From contig OY292274.1 of assembly GCA_958496175.1 (NCBI GenBank), forward strand, positions 9,238,001 to 9,302,000: a stretch of 64,000 nucleotides of DNA, in the 5' to 3' direction. Made by a program: the position numbers and the translations under genes. This document shows, piece after piece, positions 48,902-60,218 of this stretch (the stretch's first letter is position 1; each line of letters opens with the position of its first letter). The DNA is from Sisyra terminalis. Lineage: Eukaryota; Arthropoda; Insecta; Neuroptera; Sisyridae. A model generated the notes under the pieces. The model was not told the origin of the DNA, made no database searches, and worked only from the letters and a program-made list of their open reading frames with translations.

Positions 48902-51001
48902 ATAATGGAAGTAGTATAAGGTAAATAACAGCTATAAAAAACAACCTCAAATTAATTTTAATAGATTTTTTTAGGAATAAATTTTCCATTTATTGTTTTA
49001 TTAAAACACAAAGTTGATAAAGATGAACGTTGGTAAAGATGTTTGAGTTTATAAAATGGTTTTTAGTACATAATTGTAAATTATTTTCTCTTCGATTCTA
49101 CGTGATGTATTCGCGCAAGGGTTGAATTTAATTACTGTATTCGTGCATGATTTTGTGCACGTTGAAAGAATTATCAGTTACAATAGGAAGGATGTTAAGA
49201 CATAAACGATCATTATTTTGGTTTGATGTAAAAATACTTCACACTATGTAGTGGTCGGTCATATTTTAACTCTCAACATCTAATGAACGTCACGTAATCA
49301 AATAATTTCGAGTATCTATCTAATAAAGGCTTAAAACTTTATACTTCAAAGATATTAATGTTTTTCTTTTTTCAAAAAGAAATAATCCAAAAAAAAAAAT
49401 AGCGATTGCTAATTTTTGTAGTTAACATTTTAAAATTAGACGAATATTTTATTTTTTTTATTTAGTATTCAGACTAGTATTTGAAAGTTGCCAGTATATC
49501 ATCCCATTGTAATAATAATTAATTGATTTTAATATTGCAATGCTTATAACTCATGCCTTTTAAGTATTGTAATGTTTAGAAAAAGTGCACTTTTAATAAT
49601 TTCACATTTAAACACTGATTCTAACATGTACTTGTGGTGAACGTAATAATTTTTGAACTGGTGTTTTAGTTGTTTCTTTTGATATTTTACAAAAAAAAAT
49701 ATAAGACTTGACAATAATTTTTTAGAAGCAATTATTTTAAATTTTGTTATATGTTAACCTTATCTTAAACTGACAAATTGAATCGTAAACAAGGACAGTG
49801 GGAATATTTTTTTTTAATAAGTCTTAACTTGTCAAAACACCGAATTCGAACCTTTAAAACAATTTTATGTGAAACTTTGAGGGCATAATTTTCATATAAA
49901 ATGAACTTTGGTGTCCTGTTAGTTATTTGACCGTTCGATGTTTTGACACTGTTTTCAACCGACTGGAAAATTACATTTATTACTCGACATTACTCTACTA
50001 GTCAATAACTTAGTGCAGCCTTTGTTCTTGGTCAATCTGCATATATTCATGCGAACCCTTGTACGACGACCCTTCAATTTCATTTTAACCAACTCACAAA
50101 TAACAATATTGACCTCTACATTAAATTAAATAATAGTGGAAGTATAAGGTTTAAAGAGAAAAAACTTCGTTTTAAATATCCATATAGTATGGTTATATTC
50201 ATTGTAGAATAACAATAGCAATATTGTAACTTTGTTATTTCAAAATTGTTTCTGAATATAAATTTCTCTGTTTGTATAATATCATATATGCAGTTGATAA
50301 TACAAAGTCAATTCAGTTTATAAATCTAAAGTATATGAATGCAATTCCAAAATGTTTGAAACATTGTTTATAGTGTTCGTATTTGAAGCCAAAATTAGTT
50401 CATATTCATGCAAACTAGGAATATGTAGAACTCAAAGATACAGCAGTTTCAGTCAAGTTTCTTTGCAAACATGTAAAGTGTACTTGTGAAAGAAATTTAT
50501 TTTTGTCGTGGCATTGGTTTTATGGTATAAAAAAAATACTATAGATATAATAAGACAAATGTTGAGAAAAAAATATGCTGATTCTAATGAATATTTTATT
50601 CTAATACACAAAAGAGCAGAAAAAAATTATTTGAAGACTTATGATATTTCCTTAAGAACGGTTCCATTAAGAACAGAATAAATAGGTTTATAATGGAGAA
50701 AAGATTATATAATTACTGTTTTGTTGTATGTTAAGCATTAAAATTTCATTCTGGTACATCCTTGACATCCTGGTACGAATTTGCAAACTTTTTAGACCGA
50801 AAACCAATTAATTAAGGAGAATCTAGTTTTTTGTGAATTTATAAATTCAATACCAGTTGAAAAATCAGCAAAAGAAAAAAAATTCCAAGAAATAGATAAA
50901 AATGACATAAATTGACCCAAAATGAAGAAAGTTTTATTTTTTTTGTATATTAATTGTATATTAGTATAGATATGTTTAAGCAATCCTACATAGCATCGTG
51001 C
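48902..51001. other. No gene; small tail remnant at 50955-50971
   Basis: AT-rich spacer. GTATATTAGTATAGAT at 50956-50971 is the terminal motif of the H1/H2 group without its body, probably the stub of a deleted copy. A 98-codon minus-strand frame (50792-51088) runs through the promoter-like block and is not convincing. Confidence 0.45.
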
Positions 51002-51251
51002 TGTAACAGAAAAGGACGATGTCAGTCTCTCTCTCTGTGCTATGCCGGCACGCGATTGGCTTAGTAACTTCTTTCTCTCTCTCACCAATGCAAATGCATA
51101 TATAGAGTATTCGAGAAACGTCTAGTAAGTGATAGAACATAGGGAACATTGGAGAACATTCGAGAACGTTGGGTTGTGGGTATATAAGGAGCTCAGTTCG
51201 AGCAAAGAAGTACAGTTCTGTATCAAAGTTTAGTTTTGAATTTCCGTTACA
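51002..51251 (+). promoter_or_regulatory. Heat-shock-type promoter block, possibly a solo LTR
   Basis: In order: CT tracts 51022-51037 and 51071-51083 (GA repeats on the other strand, as bound by GAGA factor); inverted CCAAT (ATTGG, about 51056); TTCGAGAA (51110-51117); a six-unit heat-shock element at 51143-51172 with alternating GAA/TTC pentamers; TATATAAGG at 51181; and start-like CAGTTC at 51194 and 51213. This order is that of insect Hsp promoters. The block also begins TGTAAC and ends GTTACA, the form of LTR termini, but no target duplication or primer site is visible. No Hsp or polyprotein coding follows; foldback B sequence starts at 51303. Confidence 0.6.
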
Positions 51252-51302
51252 ACAAAGCGATTATTATTGAAATTTTGATTATAAGTGATTATTGTCATTT
51301 GA

Positions 51303-51975
51303 AGCATTTCACGTGAAGTGGACAGCGAAAAAAAAGTGATGTTCTGAAATTTGTTCATATTTGGCATAATTGTACTTCTAGTAAGTGTGAACGTGGATAC
51401 AAAATATTTTTTTCTAATGATGATTATTTGCCAAGTTAAACGCTTCTAAAGAATTCTCATTTTTGAAAAAAAAAATCGAAATATTTTTTTTTTAAATATT
51501 AAATATGGCGGTTTGAAAAGAAAATGAACTGTTCTTTGTAAATAAAAAATAAAACTGAACATTTTTTTTTATATACAAAACCGAAAGTAAACTTTTAAAA
51601 TCAGAATTTTAGTAACATCGACCATTTTTATTTTTGATTTTTTTATTTCAAAATATAGCCTAAAGTGCACTTATGATACACCAGAAGTTTCGTAATGGGA
51701 TCTGCAATAGTTTAGGAGATAGATGAATTAAATTACAGACATGTCGTACTAAGCGTTGTACCCTGGCTTCCTTAGGTCAACTGGTTTACGCGATATAACA
51801 CTAAAAGGTCGCAATAATTATATTTACTATCCTACTTAAGCATATTTAAACCTCTAACAATGTTGTGAGTTAATTATTATTCAAAATAAAATAGTACTTA
51901 TGGAAAAAATATAAATAGGAAGCAATAGTTTAAAATAAATTTCGTGATAAGTAATAAAATCGTTTGCTAGCCAAA
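51303..51975 (+). mobile_element. Foldback B, copy 2 (single arm)
   Basis: Matches the left arm of 39032-40106 almost end to end (GCATTTCACGTGAAG at the start, GCTAGCCAAAGA at the end). It retains TTGTTCATATTTGGCATAATTG, partly deleted in copy 1. The right arm is absent. It lies about 50 bp beyond the promoter-like block. Confidence 0.75.
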
Positions 51976-52513
51976 GATTCTTTAAAATACATTCTAATTT
52001 ATATAAAATTCAATTTCATTATTTCTTCATAATGCCACTAAAGAAGTATTATTTCAAACTAGTAAAATTATGTTGTAAATATGGCAAGCTCGATTAAATA
52101 CTTCTACTACTCGCCAGATTGCTGAGGAAAAGAGAAGCTTTGTTAAATATATTGAATGCTAGACAATTTTACTGAGAAAGCTCGAGAGTATATAGAATTG
52201 CATCTTAGCTTCATTGAATATAAGAAAAAAATCGTTAAAGTTTGGTGGCCAAAATTTTGAATAACTTTAATTGGGATCAACGAACTATATCATTTGATCT
52301 CCCTTGGTTTAAGTCGACATGAAGGCTAGGAAGCAGTAGCAAATAACAAAAATTCCCTATCCAATAAATCCGATACTCGAAATGATGAATACGGCAGGGT
52401 TGTATTCTCTTACCATTACTTTATCAAGTATACAGACAGATTATAATTCAATTCGTTTAGCGAAGCGAATGGTGGAATTAAAAGTGGTTTTCCAATCTGT
52501 GTTTCGTAGACAA
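51976..52513. other. No gene or recognised repeat
   Basis: AT-rich spacer; nothing recognised. Confidence 0.45.
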
Positions 52514-53143
52514 TAGACTGATTCACAAAAAATGATGATTTTTTTTTTCTTAATTATATCGAAAATATTGTTGGGAATGACAAAACAAAATCCTGTGAAA
52601 GTTTAAGCTCTTAAAATTAATATTAAGAGGTGCCGCATCGTAAATTTCGATTTTCCATTTATATAACATGGGAACAATATTCTCTTGCACTTTGGAATTT
52701 TATAGCTCACATTGGTGACAATATTTCGGAATAATGATCAAGGTATATTCTTGTAGAAAATTGAACGATACACAAAAAAGGTTTCTTTAAAGTTTTTGAT
52801 TTATTTATTCCTTCAAAAGTTATTCGAGGACAAAGTTGAACAAAAGAGAAATTTTAATATTGTTTCAATTTTTTGACGCAACCATCAATTTTATGAAAAA
52901 AAATTACAGGACATTTTTTGTAGAGCACTTTTTTCCTATAACTTATCTCTTTAAAAGTTTTTGATATTTTTCACAGGTACTTAGTTATTTAATGAAAATA
53001 AAAAAAAATTATGTTAAAAATATAATTCAGGCAATATTATTAATTTAAAACAATAAAATTACGTATATTTTCAGTTTAATGCAAATAACTTAAGGCCTTA
53101 AAAAAAATATCGAAAAGTTTTATATAGATAAGATATAGAAAAA
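52514..53143 (+). mobile_element. Truncated copy of TAGACTG foldback C
   Basis: Starts TAGACTGATTCAC and follows the left arm of 58816-60210 through palindrome 52610-52627 and TTTTTTGTAGAGCAC, a short form of the centre, and the first ~90 bp of the right arm. It then stops, so it lacks the right terminus. Confidence 0.75.
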
Positions 53144-55193
53144 AAAAAATCTGGGATCTACGATTGATGCCAAGTGAGTATTACATATTATTTTCAGAGT
53201 TATTCCATTAGAATTGATTCCTAATCTTTAAACGCGTTTTTCTCGAAACAACTTTTTTTGAGGTGGTTGATATGATATTTCATGTTCTACTGAACCAATT
53301 TCTTCGAAATTTGGTATATATCTTGTTTATACAACTCTCGTTATACTCGTTATACTCTCTTGTTTATACAAATTTTTAAAAAACTCGGTAAGGTCGAAAA
53401 ATTCGGGTCAAAAAACTTTTTTTTTTCAAGTCGACGCCATTTTGTTATTTTTTTTTTCGCAAATGGTCAACCCGATAGCGACATCTTTAATAATGAAAAA
53501 TTTGTTTGATTTTTTTGTTTTAGACCTCTACAAGGGTTGAAATCATGTCAACCAGGACGCACCGTTTTTTTTTTGAAGCCCCCACTCCACCGGCCTGTAT
53601 TTTGGCGAATTTTGTTTTTTTTTTTCTAGTTATTTTTTTTATAGTCTCAAAATGTCAAAAAAAACATTAAAAATAGATAATAAAAATGTTTTTCATTTTT
53701 TTTATCTAACTTGAAAAAATGCCTAAAATTCAGGCTTCTAAACCAGAATACCCCCTTAAAATGTGGGTTTGGAGAAGAATGTTGCAGATTCCATTGATAG
53801 AAGTATTAATGTTTCTATTTTAAACAAAATCAATCCACTCCAACGACTCTTTTCGGACGAATTCTCGAGTTTTCGGACATATCGGACATATAAGGACAAC
53901 CAGAAGTGAAAAGGAAACGCGGGTGATCGCGGGTGATGGTCGACCCCTTAAACTGAAGGGATGGAAGGTCTTGAGAACTTTTGAACACCGTGAGTGACTA
54001 CCATATTACGCACCATGCAACGGCAACAATTGATGTTAGGATTAAAAAGAAGAAGGTTAAAAATGCAGAGAAAATATTTTAGATTTTTTTTATATTCTAG
54101 AATTTTGATAACCTAACAAAAATTTAATTAGTAAGATGAAATATTTTGTCTCTACTTAATTTTACCTGTCTAATTATCGTTTTAATTTATCCAGACATCA
54201 CTGAAGTTTATATTCATTAAATTGAAGTTTACGATGGTTGAAAGTTTTAAAATCTTTGTTTTCTTATAAACTTGAATTTGATTGAGTCAATTTTTACCAA
54301 GACGAAACACTTTCCTTTACGGTTGTGCGATTTGCTTAATCTGGCATCAGTAAAACACTCAGGCAATTCGATTATTTGTCTGCTTTAAAATGTTTATGTA
54401 AATATAATTTTTTTTACGCTTTTTTCTTAACAACATGTGAAAAATCAATTAGAAAAAAAGTTACAGCAAAACAACTTTCCTCAAATAAAAAAAAAAATTT
54501 TTTACATTAACGAAAAGGAAAAAAAACTAATCACACCAACAAGTAACTTGTCAGTTTTATTTATCATGCCAGTGATAAACTTGGTAACAAACCATCATCA
54601 ATTCCACCAATCATTTTCCCTGACACTCATTTTATTGGTCACTTATTTAATCAGTGTCCGAAATAATTCATTTTTAAATTAAAATTCAAATTACCATTTC
54701 ATTTTTTCTCGGCCTTTCAATGAAAAAGATTAAAAGGAAAATAGTCATGATAAAAATTTCAACATTCCTGTCTTTTGATTACGTTAAACCCTAATTTATT
54801 TTAATAAATCATTTTTTAAATAAAATTCATTTAATGAAGCCACCATTACACGTTGAAACTCACATTTTTTATTTACAAAATAAAATATGTCATTTATTAT
54901 TTAAATTAGTTCCATCTGCATTCTGAACTTTTATCACACTAAACATACATTATCAACCGGGATACGGCTAATGTAATAAATTTAAAAACATAAACATGTA
55001 GGTAAAAAAAAATTCCTACAATTTTTAATTATACTTGAAATAATTTGCTTGTAACTACACCATAGTTAATTTATTATTTTAAAACTGAAGTTATTGACCA
55101 AAAATATATGATCTTTTTTCAAGTTCTATTATTTCTTTTCAATTTTTTTTTGCCTTGTAAATAAAACTAATTAAAAAACAAGAAGAAAATAGC
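53144..55193. other. Unclassified; 53200-53750 looks repeat-like
   Basis: 53200-53750 has the texture of a foldback arm (poly-T, CTCGAAACAAC, ATTCGGGTCAAAAAAC) but no partner in this window. 53880-54050 is less AT-rich and holds a duplicated CGCGGGTGAT and a 37-codon frame without motif. An 81-codon frame at 54437-54682 is low complexity. Confidence 0.35.
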
Positions 55194-55201
55194 GTTTGCA
55201 T

Positions 55202-56168
55202 TAGACTGGACCAAAAAAATCGACAATTTTATTTTTTTGAAAAGTTTATCGAAAATATTTTTCAAGGTGACAAAAAAAAATATCGGGGAGGTTTGAGTCC
55301 TTAATACTAATATTAAGAGGTCTACATCTTTAATTTCGATTTTTTATTTGTGCTTTCATTTTTGCGCCAATGCTGTCAAACTATCAAGGTAAAAAAATTC
55401 ATCTGCCCATATGTTTATAGAAAATTGAATTGCCTACAAAAAACGTGTCTTTAAAAATTTTTGCCAGACACGCCGTTTCCGAATAATCAAGCTTTAAACA
55501 TTGATATAATTTTAAGATTTATCTTCTTTATTTTGGAATTTTGCAACTAACGGACAAATAAATATATAGAACTGAAAAAAATATAGATTCTTAAAGAAAA
55601 TTTAATGATCTACAAAAAAGGTCTCTTAATGTTTTTATATAAAATCACTTTTTCAAAAGTTATTCACAATTAAAATTGAAGGAAAAATTAAATTATTGTT
55701 TTTTTCGTTGTTGAACCAATTTTGAAAGAGTGATTTTATGTAAAAACGTTAAGAGATCTTTTTTGTAGAGCATTAAATTCCCTTCAAGAATCTATATTGT
55801 TCATTTTTATATATTTATTTGTTCGTTAGTTGCAAAATTCCAAAAAAAGAAAATAAATCTAAAAATTATATCAATGTCTAAAGCTTGATTATTCGGAAAC
55901 CGCGTGTCTGGCAAAAATTTTTAAAGACACGTTTTTTGTAGGCAATTCAATTTTCTATAATCGTATGTGCAGATGAATTTGTTTATCTTGATAGTTTGAC
56001 AGCATTGACGCAAAAATGAAAGCACAAATAAAAATAAAAGACGATTGACCTCTTAATATTAATATTAAGGGCTCAAACCTTCCCGATATTTTTTTTTGTC
56101 ACTTTGAACAATATTTTTGATAAACTTTTCAAAAAAAAAGAAATCGTCGAATTTTTTGGCCCAGTCTA
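55202..56168. mobile_element. Foldback element D with 8-bp target duplication
   Basis: A 967-bp, nearly complete palindrome with arms of about 480 bp. Ends TAGACTGGACC and its inverted partner. Perfect direct repeat GTTTGCAT at 55194-55201 and 56169-56176. The shared 18-bp palindrome is at 55300-55317 and, perfect, at 56052-56069. No coding. An 8-bp duplication points to hAT- or P-like integration, but the TAGACTGG terminus does not match either consensus well. Confidence 0.85.
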
Positions 56169-56176
56169 GTTTGCAT

Positions 56177-57564
56177 GTTTAATTTTCTATGCCATTTACA
56201 TGAAGTATAACAATTAGTTAACAAGCTGTTGACAAAAATTGTTTGAAAAATCTCATGAAAATAGAATATATATATATATATTTTTTCTCAGAAAAAAAAA
56301 ATAGGAACACTTAAGATGATCAGACCATTACTGGTACGTTTGTTAAAATCGAATTCTTTATTTTTTGAATGATAAATTATTATTTTTTGTCTACTTTCGT
56401 TTAATCGTCCAAAAAAAAAGCAACCAATTATTCAAAAATAGGACTAAGGAAAATGGGAGAGGATTATATGCACCATGGTTTTATAGAAATATTTTGATAC
56501 AAATTTGGTGTAGAACCGGTGTTATTTTTTAATTTTTATATTGCAGTGTTGTCTATTATTGAATTTTTTATAAACGTGAGATACACATTTCACGAAACGT
56601 TAATTCAATAGAAAAGGGAAGAAGTTTAAAAAACAAACATATTCAAAGTTAATGCTAGTCAAACAACGTACATAAGTAACTTAAAACTATGTTTCTAGTG
56701 AAACTCATGTACATGTTGAAGGCCTTTCTAAAATTTTCATCAAGGTTTAGATGCCACGAAAAAAATGGTTTTGCTAGAAAAACGTTTTCTATTTTTTTTT
56801 TGTGGTTTGCAAAAACTTTAAAATTCATGACAGTTACTAAGCTTATTATAAAATAGATATTTTTATCAAATTTTAATGAATTCTTTTTATTTTTCACAAC
56901 TAATATGATTAAGATTATATGGCACATACTTTCTACCACCTGTACTTTAGGTATTATTTAACTCAATAGAGGTTGAGTTACATCTTTGAAGCTACTGTAT
57001 ATACAGTATTAAATTATTTAATATCAGCAAACTGTTAAAGTTTTATAACTCCGTCAGTCTATGTATTTTTTTTTTAAATTATAGTAAAGTTTATGGCAAT
57101 AAATATTTTATTAAATTATAATGAATTATGCAAAGTGATACATTTTTACTTAGTTTATGAAGTATTGGGATTATACAAGTGCATTAAGGTATCGTATTTT
57201 TTATAACTTGGGTAAATTTCTTTTAAGAAGAAACAATAACATTTTGTTATTTATAACATGGAAGTAATATTTTAGAATGAGAAATTTTGTATTAAACTAA
57301 TATTAAATGGAATTTGTAATTTAAAATTAATAATGAAGTGATGCCCCGCAAAAGTAATACAAGAGGATTTTTTTTGATTTCTAGGAAACCCAGTTTTAAT
57401 TCAAAAAAAAAAGTATTTAAATGTTCGTTGTTTGAGTAAAATAAATCTGAATATTTGGGTTAATGCAATATCGTAAATGTCGTTTTAGTAATTGAAGCCT
57501 TAAAATTTTCACTTAAGTAATATCATACCGAAAAAGTAAAAGGATATCTCGTATTCGTATACTA
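56177..57564. other. No gene seen
   Basis: AT-rich spacer. A 94-codon minus-strand frame (56655-56939) shows no motif. Confidence 0.45.
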
Positions 57565-57801
57565 TTAAACGATTTTTAACTACTTACAGTGGGAACATTT
57601 GTGAAACAAAACAAAGCTATAGTAGGAATTGGAGACACAATATCCAAAGAACTACAGCTAGAGATAGAGGACGGACAGGGTTGTAAAATCTCACCTATCT
57701 TCCACAATATTTTTAAGGAATATCTAGTGAGAATATTAAAAAACAGTACAAGATTCCAAACCCCCAAACATTACTTATTTTCTAGGGAACTAATTGTGTG
57801 A
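57565..57801 (+). pseudogene. LINE reverse-transcriptase fragment
   Basis: An open stretch of about 70 codons reads NKAIVGIGDTISKEL, then EIEDGQGCKISPIFHNIF, which corresponds to the reverse-transcriptase block usually read as GVRQGCxLSPxLFNIY. The spacing to the preceding segment and the following EYLVRIL also fit. It is a different LINE type from the two Jockey-like elements, whose equivalent block is GVPQGSVLGP. No catalytic YxDD remains. A splice-acceptor-like TTACAG precedes it by chance or otherwise. Confidence 0.5.
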
Positions 57802-58807
57802 GATTAAGTACAGTAAGTATAAACTTTAAGCATATATGTACCTGCAACTTACGATCGATGGCCAATTAACAGGCAATCTGTGCTAAAGGTAAGAACAAAA
57901 TATTTTTTTTTAAATATTAAAAGTTGATTTTGACATGTCACAGAGAATATAGTGAAAAAAAATATTCATTCTTGTCAGTCACTTTCTGATGGCCGTAAAT
58001 ATTATCAGACGCTTTAAAACTTCTTTAAAGCTTGATTTTTATACTTGATATTTGGGGGAATAATTGCAATATTTTATGTGAAAACCCAGACCAATTGTAA
58101 GGGGCAAACATCCCTTTAGAAACAGGTGAAGTGTCGTTATAATTATTTTAACAAAAATAAAATCATAAAATGGTCTTAATTGAGCCAGGTTGAAAAATTA
58201 TTATTGATATTTTTCTAAACTTTTGCCAGTGCTAGCCTTCGGAGAGATATGTAATGCTGTTATTTTTTGGTAAGCGGCCCACCAATGATTTCTGTTCTTT
58301 CATAATGATATTATGATAAGCTCCTTCAAGGATGTTACTTCAGAAAAACACTGAGAGTACGTATAGTTCTATAGATTTCAATCACTTATTTTTCTTCTTT
58401 TGTATGCTTTCATGAAAAAGTAACATATATTTCTTTTCAACTATATCCTTGTTCATCTACATGGAGGTTTTAATAGGAAATTTATTAAAATATTACATGT
58501 AGACCTACTAACGTAGTAATACAGTCAAAATAAAGTCTAATTTTATTTCTTTAAAGAATTAACTCATTATAATTCTTTGTTTATGTTCTGTTTTCCACTG
58601 CTTTTCTTTTGAATTACTATTTGAGACAATTAATTTAGTATTGCTTAGTTTTTTTTTTGTGAATCACGCAATAAGCTATAAATAATTCATTTGATTTGAA
58701 AAAACTTCAGAAAAGTATTAGAGCTTAGAAAACTTTAGAATTATTTAAGAAATCATATTTTGTATGTCTATTGTCACAACATTCACTAATTTATACATTT
58801 ACCGTTA
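57802..58807. other. No gene seen
   Basis: AT-rich spacer up to the target duplication of foldback C; nothing recognised. Confidence 0.45.
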
Positions 58808-58815
58808 CTGTTCAT

Positions 58816-60210
58816 TAGACTGATTTAAAAAAAATGATAAAATTTTTTTCTTAATTATATCAAAAATATTGTTGGGAATGACAAAAAAAATCCTGTGAAA
58901 TTTTAAGCTCTTAATACTAATATTAAGAGGTGTCGCATCGCAAATTTCGATTTTCCATTTAAATAACATAGGAACAATATTCTCTTGCACTTTGGAATTT
59001 TATAGCTCACGTTGGTGACAATATTTCGGAATGTCTAAGGTATATTCTTGTAGAAAATTTAACGATCTACAAAAAAGGTTTCGTACAAATTTTTGATATA
59101 TTTATTCCTTCAAAAGTTATTCGAGGTCAAAGTTGAACTAAAGAGAAGTTTTAATATTGTTTCAATTTTTTGACGCAACCATCAATTTTATGAGAAAATT
59201 TTATAGGACATTTTTTGTAGAGCACTATTTTTCTATAACTTATCTATATGAAAGATTTTGATATTCTATTGTTTTAAGTTAATTATATTCCCTGAATTAT
59301 TATATTTTTAACATAAATTTTTTTTATTTTATTTTATTTAATTATTTGCTATAAAACAATTTCGGTTTTTTGAACAAAAAGTGCTAACTTATATTATTTG
59401 ATTCTTGGTGAAAATATTTTTTATTTTTTTATTTTATATTTTAAATTGTTTTTATTACTATCTATATACATAAAAAGAATACAATAAGTAATGAGCTCGC
59501 ATTGGGGTATTCAACTGTGACCAAAGCTACAGTTGAACCCGTAGCCAGATCACAGCTACGACTTGTCACCTGTGTGGAGGAACCAACCAATGTTGGAACT
59601 CCAAATGGTGAAAAATAATAAAAATCTCTTTGTGTATCAGTTGCAATTAAATAATAATTTCTAGGTTAAATATCTAATAATTCGCGTAATATTATTAATT
59701 TAAAACAATAAAATTACGATTATTTTCAGTTCATTGCAAATAAATTAGAACCTGTAAAAAATATCAACAACTTTTATAAAGATAAGTTATGAAAAAAAGT
59801 GCTCTACAAAAAATGTCCTATAAATTTTCTCATAAAATTGATAGTTGCGTCAAAAAATTGAAAAAAATATTAAACTTTTTCTTTAGTTCAACTTTGACCT
59901 CGAATAACTATTGAAGAAATAAATATATCAAAAATTTGTACGAAACCTTTTTTGTAGATCGTTAAATTTTCTAAAAGAATGTACCTTAGTTATTCCGAAA
60001 TATTGTCACCAACGTGAGCTATAAAATTCCAAAGTGCAAGAGAATATTGTTCCTATGTTATTTAAATTAGAAAATCGAAATTTGTGATGCGGCACCTCTC
60101 AATATTATTATTAAGAGCTTAAACTTTCACAGGATTTTTTGTTTGTCATTCCCAACAATATTTTCGATATACCTGAGAAAAAACAATCATCATTTTTTTG
60201 AATCAGCCTT
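58816..60210. mobile_element. Foldback element C with 8-bp target duplication
   Basis: Arms of about 460-490 bp (58816-59280 and 59720-60210), ends TAGACTGATT and AATCAGCCTT, flanked by a perfect direct repeat CTGTTCAT at 58808-58815 and 60211-60218. Palindrome CTTAATACTAATATTAAG at 58910-58927, a variant at 60098-60115. The 430-bp centre is unique and includes a GC-richer segment (59490-59612). It shares the palindrome, the TTTGTAGAGCA motif and TAGACTG ends with element D, so the two are related families. Confidence 0.85.
59440..59622 (+). other. GC-richer open segment in the loop of foldback C
   Basis: In the centre of the element one frame stays open for about 60 codons to a TAA at 59620, including LALGYSTVTKATVEPVARSQ and VEEPTNVGTPNGEK. 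Base composition differs sharply from the arms. It may be a captured piece of a host or transposase gene. I recognise no family; the short hairpin CTGTGAC...GATCACAG is also present. Confidence 0.3.
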
Positions 60211-60218
60211 CTGTTCAT

